This document shows positions 11,969 to 21,054 of a stretch of DNA of 64,000 nucleotides, one piece after another. The DNA is from Parapristionchus giblindavisi. Taxonomy: Eukaryota > Nematoda > Chromadorea > Rhabditida > Diplogasteridae. Every line of letters starts with the position of its first letter. Position 1 is the first letter of the stretch. Location: the NCBI GenBank assembly GCA_943737045.1, contig CALSFV010000349.1:62001-126000 (forward strand). Direction: 5' to 3'. Both the position numbers and the translations under genes were made by a program. A model generated the notes under the pieces. It was not told the origin of the DNA. It did no database searches and was given only the letters and a program-made list of their open reading frames with translations.

Positions 11969-12188
11969 ATGAAACTATTCTCACTTCTTCTTCTTCTACT
12001 TATCGTATTGTGAATATCTTATATACTTTTCTAACTACATTTTATTTGTTTGTATTTTGACAATATTGATTTGATCTCTTTTCAGATGTTCTACATTTTC
12101 GCTTCCATTGACAGATCAATCCAATATTGTGTATCGTATGAAGAGAGTAGTTGTTGTTAGAAGACCCGTTGTGGTTGTTAGAGGATGA
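11969..12188 (+). CDS. Pre-pro-peptide gene P1 (VVVVRRPVVVVRG)
   Basis: First of three tandem paralogues. Exon 1 (11969-12009) and exon 2 (12086-12188) give 47 aa. Residues 1-22 form a signal peptide (MKLFSLLLLLLIVLCSTFSL). A short acidic-polar pro region follows (TDQSNIVYRM), then KR and the C-terminal VVVVRRPVVVVRG. KR is a convertase site, and a final Gly just before the stop is the usual amide donor, so the predicted product is VVVVRRPVVVVR-amide with three arginines plus a free amine. The RRP in the middle of two valine strands would suit a beta-hairpin. AATAAA lies immediately after the stop. Processing and an antimicrobial or neuropeptide role are inference; no known family is recognised. 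Confidence 0.75.
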
Positions 12189-12688
12189 TAATAAACACAT
12201 TTATTTAATGTGTTAAAATGATTTATTATAAATGAATACTACATAAATAATTAAAATTGATTGTTAATCGAAAGAAAGTATTATGAAAAGTAAAGTAAAG
12301 TTCGGGTTACATTGTACGGTTGAGTGGTCTCCAATCTAATAGCAGAGGTTTCAAGAGGTCGTGATCAAACTGTCCCCGAATCTAGACAACCACTGTGCTA
12401 TCCCAAACACACATGATAGTCATGCCTATGAAGTCAACAGAGGTCTAGAGTCATTCAAATGGTTTACCATGTGTCAAATTACAATTTATCGATCAATGTT
12501 ACCTGTCTAGATCAACTAAGTATTATATTGACAGATCGAATATAGACCAAATGTAACGTACAAATTTGCAGATCAATATGATATCAAAACATGAGTGCGG
12601 TCAAAAGAATGGAACATCGTGTTTTTTGAGTGTAACTTTTTTGGCCACACACAATGTGTTTGCCACGTTTTTTTATTGTTGTCAGAGA

Positions 12689-12695
12689 TATAAAT
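12689..12695 (+). promoter_or_regulatory. TATA-like box of P2
   Basis: TATAAAT placed 54 bp before the P2 ATG, and at the same distance in P3 (13816-13822). The whole stretch from here to the ATG is nearly identical between P2 and P3. Confidence 0.5.
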
Positions 12696-12742
12696 GAAGA
12701 TGTGAAACAATTGAAATATATCATTTGTGTGATACAATTGAG

Positions 12743-12977
12743 ATGAGAATTGTGACTCTTCTTTTTCTCCTTCTAGTCGCATTGTGAGTTTCCTATATGT
12801 ACACTCTCTTTCCATTTAATTACGATGTTCTTATCGATTTCTTTTTCCAGATGTTCTACAGTTTCGCTTCCATTGACAGATCAATCCAATATTGTCGATC
12901 GTATAAAGAGAGTAGTCGTTGTTAGAAGGCCTGCTGTTGTTGTTGTCAGAAGACCCGTTGTCGTTGTTAGGGGATGA
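12743..12977 (+). CDS. Pre-pro-peptide gene P2 with repeated VVVVRRP module
   Basis: Second paralogue: exon 1 12743-12783, exon 2 12851-12977, 55 aa. The intron interrupts the same Leu codon as in P1 and P3. Signal peptide MRIVTLLFLLLVALCSTVSL, pro part TDQSNIVDRI, KR, then VVVVRRPAVVVVRRPVVVVR with a terminal G. The core VVVVRRP module has been duplicated within the exon, making the mature peptide 8 residues longer and adding two arginines. Codons in the two modules differ slightly, so the duplication is not brand new. Stop at 12975, with AATAAA a few bases on. Confidence 0.75.
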
Positions 12978-13337
12978 TAATAAACATTTTATTTAGTATA
13001 TTAAATTGTTATTATTGCATAATAAAGTAATATAAGAGTAAAGTATAGTTCGGGTTACATTGTATCGCTGACAATGCGTAGCAGTGTTAGTGCCTCCAAT
13101 CTAATGGCAGAGATCAAGATCATGTTCTGAGATCATCAGTAGCCAGCGATAGTGCTCAAACTGCGTATGTAGTTCAAACTGTGAGTGAATATTAAAAAAC
13201 GTTCATATCAAAGGAGCTATCCGACCCATTCAATATGTTCACACCTATGCAGTCAACAGAGGTCTAGATTGATTGCAATGGTTTTTTTTCAAATTACAAT
13301 TCGTTGAACAGTTTGATCTGTCCAGAGCATTCAGTCA

Positions 13338-13691
13338 TGGCTCGTTAAAAAAAATTGTGGAAAACCGAAATCGGCGACTTTCCACCCTTTAAAAAGTAGC
13401 CGGAAAGTCGAAAATGTAAACACGAAATTTGAATTTTGCTCAAGCAAAGAAGTGCGGGAATTCAAATTCCGACTTTCCGACAACGAATTTTCGCGGTTTT
13501 AAATATTAAGCAAAGCCGAAATTGCATTTGTTTCGCGAGTAGGAAGTTGAATTTCAATTTTAACTGCTCGGAATTTTAAATCCCGCACCCCTTGCGGGCG
13601 CGCCAATTTAAATATCGTGTTTCGACTTTACGGGTACTTTTTTAAAGGGTGGAAAGTCGCCGATTTCGGTTTTCTACAATTTTTTGAGCCA
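13338..13691. mobile_element. MITE between P2 and P3, 354 bp
   Basis: Termini TGGCTCGTTAAAAAAAATTG and CAATTTTTTGAGCCA, followed inward by an inverted GAAATCGGCGACTTTCCACC, and GACTTTCC repeats. Removing it makes the P2-P3 spacing (1127 bp) equal to the P1-P2 spacing (774 bp) within one base, so it inserted after the tandem duplication. Confidence 0.8.
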
Positions 13692-13869
13692 CATTATTGA
13701 CAGATCGAATAGAGATCAAGGAAATGCAACGACGAAGTTTTGTAGATCAATCTGATACAAAACATGAGCGAATATACATGTTTTTGTCAAATTTTGTATT
13801 GTTGTCAGATATCAATATAAATGAAGATGTGAAACAATAGAAATATAACATTTGTGTATCACAATTGAG

Positions 13870-14083
13870 ATGAGAATAGTGGCTCTTCTTTTTCTTCTTC
13901 TAGTCGCATTGTGAGTTTCCTGTACACTTTTTTAAAATCAATTTATATTTCTTTTTATCGATTTCATTTTTTAGATGTTCATCAGTATCTCTTCCGTTGA
14001 CAGATCATTTAAATATTGCCAATCGTGCAAAGAGAGCAGTTGTTGTTGTTAAAAAGCCTACTGTTGTCGTTACTAATGGATGA
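13870..14083 (+). CDS. Pre-pro-peptide gene P3 (diverged)
   Basis: Third paralogue: exon 1 13870-13910, exon 2 13975-14083, 49 aa. Signal peptide MRIVALLFLLLVALCSSVSL, pro part TDHLNIANRA, KR, then AVVVVKKPTVVVTNG. It keeps the KR site, the valine strands, a basic-basic-Pro turn (KKP) and the final Gly, but it has lost the arginines of the second strand and is therefore less cationic. TATAAAT 54 bp upstream and the following leader are shared with P2. The pattern suggests relaxed or shifted selection on the mature part only. Confidence 0.7.
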
Positions 14084-14428
14084 AAATAAGCATCTTAGCA
14101 TACTAATATTGTACATATACCAATATTTCATTCACTTCATCCATTTATATTGTATTAGTAAAGTGCCTTATCGACATGGAACAGTGCATCGTGAAGGACG
14201 GCAACTTGATAATCAACACTTAATTATTAAAATGATTTGCGAAAAAAAGTCATGAAAATTTCTTCAATGAGCGATATAAAGCAGAATAATACATGAAAAT
14301 TGTTCCTTATTGATGTGCACATATAACTATTTATTCACCAAAATATTTTTATTATACTATGTCCTTCTACCGTAGTCTAAACTCGTCACCATCTCATCCA
14401 TTTCTCTTTCCCTAACCTCTCCATGCTT

Positions 14429-14947
14429 CTAAGACGACCTCGCAATAGAGCGCTTCACACGACGTTCAGGAACTGTCCATTGGTTCTGAAGATTCACATT
14501 TTATATTAAAGGTCGTAGGTCGGCTATAATGAATATAGCAAACGTTCAGTAGACCTTGATACAGTCAGCGATGCATCGTTCGTTAGAATACTCAGCTGGA
14601 AGAATGACACTTTTTATTGTGTTATACAAAGTATCGCATCTATAATAGATGGATGGCACCTATAATAGATGGATAAAGATGGATGGCACCACTTCAGAAC
14701 AAGGTGCCAGAACACTGGGTAAGTCCAAAAAGACATGAAAATGAAATAAACACAAAGGAAAGGACGTTTATATTAGACATTTATACCATTATTTTGGGCT
14801 GGTACACTATTCTGAAGTACTATGGATAAGGGGCGGAGCCAAAATATATTTTTATGCTTACCTTGTCTTACAAATCACTGAATGCGGATCGTGAGCGACG
14901 GCCAATGGAATGAGAAGAACAAGGAGAGAAAGGAGAAACAACCGCAT
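14429..14947 (-). CDS. Candidate small secreted peptide with KR site, 39 aa
   Basis: The minus-strand ATG at 14947 opens a clear signal peptide (MRLFLLSLLVLLIPLAVAHD). A GTAAGA donor after 14872 and an AATGGACAG acceptor before 14472 give a phase-consistent join. The tail is FPERRVKRSIARSS then TAG, containing RR and KR pairs. The first exon is convincing; the second is the best of a few options (another GTAAGC donor lies 9 bp on), so the C-terminus is uncertain. It sits next to the P1-P3 array but shares no sequence with it. No known family. Confidence 0.4.
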
Positions 14948-15487
14948 TGATGAATGAGAAAATGATTGAATGAAGTGAAGAATGAATAGATTAATGTGTA
15001 ATGTGTAGAATAGATTAATATTGCGTGAAGTAGACGTTATTACAATGCAAATTAACAAATTCTTGATTTATTTGTTTATTGGTTAAAGATAAATCTAACA
15101 AGGGAAATACTAAATATAACCATATGTTCACTCTGAAGGAATAAAGATGTTCTTCAGTGAGCTACAGATTGAAAGTGTAGTTTGATCAGACGAGATAGTA
15201 TAGAGACATGAGAGAGTGCAGAGAGTATAGGGTAAAGGACGCTTACATTGGTCTGACCTCACTCGCTTTCATCAATCCAACAATGGATAGTCTATTCCCT
15301 ATCCCACTGTTTGTCTCATTTCATCTTTTGATTATAATCATCTTTGAAATTTTGTTTTATAAAGATCGATTCCGTTTTTATAATTATTTTCCTATCACCT
15401 TTTCCAACAGTGCATGTTCCATTCCGTTCTCTCGAGTAATTCAAAATTAGAAGTTTACTTAAAAAGGTGTTTCAACATTTTGACTTG

Positions 15488-15612
15488 AAGGCACGCCCGA
15501 GCTAATTTGATTCTCTGCTCTTGCCACACTCACTGCAGATAAATATTTATTTGTCAGTGGAGATCATTGCGAGAAGGGAGTTTCAAATTAGTTCGGAGTG
15601 TGCCTTTAAACC
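15488..15612. repeat. Short inverted repeat (MITE-like)
   Basis: AAGGCACGCCCGAGCTAATT on the left matches the complement of AAATTAGTTCGGAGTGTGCC on the right. About 125 bp in total. No coding capacity. Confidence 0.5.
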
Positions 15613-16741
15613 TTATGTGTCGTACTCAAAACGTATTATACCATATTCGTTCAGATCTCACTGTCCTTCACTAACCAATGAACGATGGACCTCAGTCAGG
15701 AAGCTCACTCTGTCCATGTTCTTGCTCATTCCGAAGTCGAATCAACCTCACAATGTTACGACTCGAAACCTTCTCATTGTCAGATAAGTTTGTTTTCCTT
15801 TCATAAAAATGCACAAAGGGTACGCTATCCTGACCGCAAATGATCTTATTGTTAGGGGTAGGCTGTATTACTGAACTACAATAAAGAAGTGAGCTTAATC
15901 CAGATCTCGAAAAGACATGATTTTTCTCTATCGCTCGAAAAAGTAATGGGCACTGAAGCTATATAACGAACAATAAGTTAGCTGAAACATTACATCATTT
16001 GGTATAGCGTAAATATGCGATAGTTTATTGCATAGAAAAACAAAATTTTAGTGGGTCTAGTTTTTCCAAATGGAATCTACCATACTCTTTCTGTTATTTA
16101 ATCTGAATCTTCTCATAGCAATCAATATCCATTTATCAGTGATAGCAATCTATTGATTGTAATGGATATAATTTATTATAGATCCATCGATCGATTCGTG
16201 ATTTCTCCTCTAATCCTTCAATCTCGACTTGGATCTCCTTCGACCATTCAACTACATCTATGACGTTTCAACAAATCTTCCCGAGATGTTTATTCGCTCC
16301 CTCCACTAAGGACGACTTCTTTACATTGTGGTCTCGGACCAGACTCAGATACGTTTCCTTTAAGAGTAAACAATGCAATAGTTCATACTCCCTTTAATGA
16401 AAGATTCTTTCCTTTGATCTTAACCGATTACATTTAGATTCTTCGATCATTCAATGTTCCTATGCCACGACTTTCGCGTTGTGAAATGATCTCCTTGCTT
16501 AACTCCTCGCTCTCCGTTATCCGACATCATCCTGAACTCATCCTACGAATTCCTTTCTGCTAGAAAGTTATCCTCATACTGTCTATGAATAAATTTTTTG
16601 GGGTGTTATGGTGTGATTTGAATGTCATTTATGGTGTCCTTCCCCGCGCAGTCAAATAGGCGGAGCTTAAATCTCTATATATAGTTAGCCTCTTAAAGCA
16701 CACACGCTCAGTATATTACAACCATTCAATCTGAGCACTAA

Positions 16742-16830
16742 TGGGGACCCATGGTCAAGTGGATAAGGGGTTAGACCAGAACAACAAGGGTTGCTCGGCG
16801 AGAGAGGTTCAATACCCAAGCCGATCAGCA
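16742..16830 (+). other. tRNA-like sequence with A and B boxes
   Basis: Contains TGGTCAAGTGGATAAGG (A-box and D-loop like) and, 60 bp on, GGTTCAATACC (B-box like). The spacing would suit a tRNA with a long variable arm, but the acceptor stem does not pair, so it is not called as a functional tRNA. Probably a tRNA-derived repeat head. Confidence 0.45.
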
Positions 16831-17223
16831 AAAGATTCTCTCTACTCTACCAACCATTTTGCACTATTTGATACATACAGTAATTGCCTCTCCCTACGCT
16901 TTTCCCATTGCTCCGCACAGGTCCATATATTTGAATACTTGTCGTGAAATGACTTTTTTTCAATTTAGTTTAATCTTTTTTTACACTTTTTCTATTACTA
17001 TTTCCCTAATAATTCTTTCCTATTTTGACTTGTTTATAAAATTATTTATTCCGATCACTGACCGCTCTCTGTCGCTCCGTATCGGAATACTTCTCTTGTT
17101 AAAACATTGAGTCCTTCAGTATATTTCATTTCGTTAACCTTATTTTGCATTTCGATAGCTGACAAAAATGTCATTAAGGTTCTAGAAGAATTTACAATAG
17201 CGGAAAAAAATCTTCTTCCACAA

Positions 17224-17271
17224 AAGTGTTATATTTGACACTTTTTGAGCTCAAATATAACACTTTTCAGG
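17224..17271. repeat. Perfect 17-bp stem hairpin
   Basis: AAAAGTGTTATATTTGA and its exact complement, separated by a 14-nt loop. No surrounding gene. Confidence 0.6.
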
Positions 17272-18057
17272 TCTTATGCTCCGTGGATAACACTTATTTC
17301 TCTGTGTGTTGGTGTTTTTCAGCATCAGAGTCGGTTTACCTTGGTCTTAGCGAGTAAGAAGAATCCAAAAAGAGTACAGAGACGAAGCAACCCCTTGTTC
17401 AAACATCGTGCGTCCGTGGTGCACAAGCAGAAATATTCAGAAATAGTTTGTTCTAGCAAACATGAGTGCAATCTATTTTGGTTTACCAATTAGAGTGTTC
17501 TAGTAAAGGCTAAGTCTTAGTATCTTCAAAATACTTATTCCCAGTTGGTCAAATATTTAATCATTTACGCCCACTGCAACTGCATCGCACAGAAAAAATA
17601 GTAGTCCATCTAGAACTAATATTTGAATATTTTACTTCTAATTACGCATAAAAGATTGCTCGATATAGTTTTATATTGTCATATCTTTCTTTCTCTAGCA
17701 CTCTGCCATTGTAGTCCTGTGAAATTATAATAATGGTCGAGACATTTTAATGCGAATTTGATCACGTTTCTCGCTTTCTTCGCTACTTTACAAATATATT
17801 TTCTCATTATATTTTTCACGTTTTTTCAGCGACAAGTATACTTAAAATGCACTGAAATTTTTAAAATTCAATTCATGGTGTATTATCTATTTCTTTTATC
17901 GTGTTTATAACTCGATAGGCCGGAACAAATCAATTTCAACATCCATAATATCTCATTCTTCCGCCGAAATCAGCCACATCACCACAGTTTATCACGCAAT
18001 AAAATCGTTTCCCTTCGATATATTCGATCTTCTCTTTGACATTTGACTGTTCCTAGG

Positions 18058-20960
18058 ATGCAACTACCAATTCTTCTTCTGTTCCTGCTAGGAGCCACAG
18101 TGTACGGTATCTTTTGATAATTGATTTTCAATACATGTTATTGATTTTTGTAAATGTAATATTTTAGAACAATTGCCGATAATGCCGGTTCGAATCAGAA
18201 CATTCGTAAGTCGATCGATTTTTATGAAATTTTATTGATTTTTGAAAACAAAATTTTTGAAGACAAAATTTATGGTCTACCCAGACTGAGCAAATGTAGG
18301 CTAGAGAAGTTTAATATCACGCGCGTCACTGAAGAATCGAGTAAAATCGGAGGGGGTGGGGGGGGGGTGGTTGGCACATTTTTTGGCCACCACATATTAT
18401 TGCATTTTTCGGTAGTCATCTGCTCATTTTCGATTTTTTCAATGTGCGACAGTTCATTCGAACCTTATGCGACATGCGTGATATATTGTTAAAGAAGGAG
18501 ACCCTCGAGTTTTTTCGTGACTTAACAGTCCAAGCAGAACTATTGATCACTTCTCCCTGAATGCAAAAATTATTTTCCCATAATTATAGAATACAATACC
18601 CTAACAAGGGAAGTCTTTTATGTCTCAGTGAGACTTTTGAACGAGACTATTTTTCCTCGATAGGTATAGGTAATATATGGATGGAACGAAAAAATTAGAT
18701 GCAGCCATGCACTTTCAGATTTTATATAATTAATTGAAGTTTGTGAAAAAAATTCTTCATTTTTTGAAGAAAAAACACACTATGTAGGCGACAAGAAGTG
18801 TATGAAACAAGGCATTCCTCATAGAACATTGACAACATGGCGGCGTGGTGTAGTGGTAGTATGTACTCTTCTAGATCAGGATGTGGTTGGTTCGAGTACA
18901 CCTATAGACATTTTACTTTTGCTCATTTTTATCAGCTTCGGACTTGTACTTTCGATCGAAAAAAAATTTAAAATTTTTTTTTCATTTTATTCTCTACTTT
19001 TCGTGCACTTTTCTCCTATTCCGTTAACTTTTTCATTATTTCCGATATATTTAGCATCTAATATCTTATACGAATTTTTTTCAACATGGCAAATTATTAA
19101 ATTTATACATGCCAAATAGTATTTCAACAAAAATGGTAGCTGCCAAAAAAACAATTCCAGCAAAATCGACGATCACATATCGAACATTTGATCAAAGAAA
19201 ACTTGGGACAGGGTTTCTCACAGATTACAACAAGATCTTTGGGGTAAACATCTTCATGCTTGGACCGGAGTGAGAAAAGGAGTGGGAATATGGTATATCC
19301 AGATATATCCAGACTTGGCAAAGGCATATTTGTGAGATACATGGAAAAGAGGGGATTTGATCTGGTGGTAGATAAGAGATGTCATCTTGAGCACGCCCAA
19401 ACGTTTTGAAAGTAGAGAATAAAATGAAAAAAAAATTTTAAATTTTTTTCGATCGAAAGTACAAGTCCGAAGCTGATAAAAATGAGCAAAAGTAAAATGT
19501 CTATAGGTGTACTCGAACCAACCACATCCTGATCTAGAAGAGCACATACTACCACTACACCACGCCGCCATGTTGTCAATGTTCTATGAGGAATGCCTTG
19601 TTTCATACACTTCTTGTCGCCTACATAGTGTGTTTTTTCTTCAAAAAATGAAGAATTTTTTTCACAAACTTCAATTAATTATATAAAATCTGAAAGTGCA
19701 TGGCTGCATCTAATTTTTTCGTTCCATCCATATATTACCTATACCTATCGAGGAAAAATAGTCTCGTTCAAAAGTCTCACTGAGACATAAAAGACTTCCC
19801 TTGTAAGCTGAAAATTTATTGCAGCACCGCGATTTTTTTGAATTTGAAAGAGAAATATGTAGAAAACGTATCCCGTGCAGTGCTTGTCAGTGGTTAGTTT
19901 TTTACAAGCTGCTTTTTACAAGCGCTGGATAATAACCACTGACATGTGACCTGCATACTTTGTCAATCTCTCCAATTTAGTCGAGAACATAATGCCACAT
20001 CGGTTTCCCACGTGTTCTTTGTGATAGTAGTGCACCCGAAATCTCCTAGCTCTCCATTCGTGAATACAAATTGAGTACTACGCGACATGAACGTTGACAA
20101 ACCGTTAGTCGATAGAGATGGCATCACAACTGTAGAAGTGCTCTAGTGACGTCACGTTTGTCGACGAACGGTTTTCCACTGTTGGTGGATACGATTTCTG
20201 GCGACACTGATCACACTTCTTTAATCTACTAGAGAGTCTAGAGTGTTTACATTTAGTCGGATATTACTTACAATAATTGTAGATTTTATCAGGCGATATC
20301 AGTAATGCGTCGTTACATTTGCCTTACGCACGCGTCGGCGTAGATTTTGGAGTGTGTTGGGTCGGAGTGTGTCGAAAACCGTGATTGTCATCAGGGTTGG
20401 CTACCGTAACCTACAGAATTTTATACCTCGATAATCAGATAATATGATAATCAGGGTTTTCCAGTTGGGACCCAACACACTCCAAAATTTAGTCCGACGC
20501 ATGCGTAAGGCAAATGTAACGACGTATAACCTTTTTTTCAAAAACCAAAAAAATTAAAATCGATCTTTATTTAATTACAGGAGTCGAAGAGCCTCCAAAA
20601 AAGTACGTTCTTCCGGATCTTAGCGCCTTTATCCGTCCCAAACGTAAGATAATTTATTAAAATAAATTTACAGTTAATCGCCATTTATTAAGATTAGCTA
20701 AGAATTAGATTAAGCAATTTTGAAGCGATTAAATTAAATTAAACTTTATTTGTAAATTATTCATTTTCATTTTTAGGTCTATCCAATGTCGACAAACGTA
20801 TTCGTGAGTTTTTTTCTGCATTAACTAAATTATTTTCATGCAAATTATTAAGTTCGATTTTTCGATACGTATTTTAACAGGTATTCAAGAGCCAATGAAG
20901 CAATACGATCTTCCCAACCTTTCCGGACTATTTCCCGGTCTTCAAGCCAACGCTGAATGA
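18058..20960 (+). CDS. Small secreted protein with duplicated EPxKxYxLPxLS motif, 72 aa
   Basis: Exons 18058-18106, 20581-20643, 20777-20803 and 20881-20960 join in frame (219 nt). Signal peptide MQLPILLLFLLGATVYG, then VEEPPKKYVLPDLSAFIRPK, a linker with KR (SNVDKRIR), and IQEPMKQYDLPNLSGLF plus a short acidic tail. The two halves are clearly duplicated, sharing EP-x-K-x-Y-x-LP-x-LS. Each half sits in its own exon, so exon duplication is likely. KR pairs between the halves could release two peptides. A potential extra exon (18168-18205) has good splice sites but would shift the frame and destroy the repeat, so I leave it out. Intron 1 is 2.5 kb because it holds a Tc5-like foldback and a MITE. 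No known family. Confidence 0.6.
18844..18902 (+). other. tRNA-like sequence in left arm of element A
   Basis: GGTGTAGTGGTAGTATG (A-box region) and GGTTGGTTCGAGTACACC (T-arm/B-box region). The inverted copy in the right arm is at about 19506-19564, with one visible difference. Pol III promoter boxes are good, but the anticodon and acceptor stems are imperfect. Confidence 0.55.
19124..19342 (-). pseudogene. Tc5 transposase C-terminal fragment
   Basis: The minus frame ends KCSICDRRFCWNCFFGSYHFC then stop: a CxxC-x4-CxxC-x5-HxC pattern. The same layout appears in element B (CPKCEKPFCFECFWENLHQC). It matches the known cysteine-rich C-terminal domain of Tc5-type transposases. The catalytic part is absent, so the element is non-autonomous. 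Confidence 0.6.
19887..19944. repeat. Hairpin CTTGTCAGTGGTTA...TAACCACTGACATG
   Basis: Inverted repeat around TTACAAGCTGC... The stem TGTCAGTGGTTA repeats the junction sequence found where the Tc5-like element interrupts the tRNA-like head at 3966-3978. Confidence 0.5.
20296..20526. mobile_element. MITE in intron 1 of the small secreted gene
   Basis: Termini CGTCGTTACATTTGCCTTAC and its complement near 20524. The inner GGAGTGTGTTGGGTC is also inverted. About 230 bp. No coding capacity. Confidence 0.65.
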
Positions 20961-21054
20961 CTCTTTCCAGAGTCATAATGTATTTATTCACCCGTAATTT
21001 CGCATTTGTTCGAATCAATAAATGAGAGAAATCAATAAGATTATCGATTGATAA

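Larger units (their letters stand above)
14948..18057. other. Intergenic; small repeats and one tRNA-like sequence
   Basis: No exon chain supported. Present are a lone CTAACAAGGGAAA Tc5-like end at about 15097, a small inverted repeat at 15488-15612, a tRNA-like sequence at 16742-16830 and a perfect hairpin at 17224-17271. Open frames at 15208-15787 and 16741-17493 show no protein resemblance I recognise. Confidence 0.5.
18605..19803. mobile_element. Tc5-like foldback element A, 1199 bp
   Basis: CAAGGGAAGTCTTTTATG and its complement at the ends, TAA duplications (18602-18604, 19804-19806), CTNAG-type target. The arms (about 18605-19001 and 19408-19803) are almost identical, so the copy is young. 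Each arm carries a tRNA-like sequence. The centre has a minus-strand remnant of the transposase C-terminus. It lies inside intron 1 of the small secreted protein gene. Confidence 0.9.

Noticed and set aside
15097..15110. Lone CTAACAAGGGAAA resembling a Tc5-like end
   Set aside because: No matching inverted end found within a few kb, so not called as an element.
18168..18205. Candidate exon with good splice sites in the 72-aa secreted gene
   Set aside because: Including it shifts the downstream frame and removes the clear duplicated motif; skipping it gives a perfect join.
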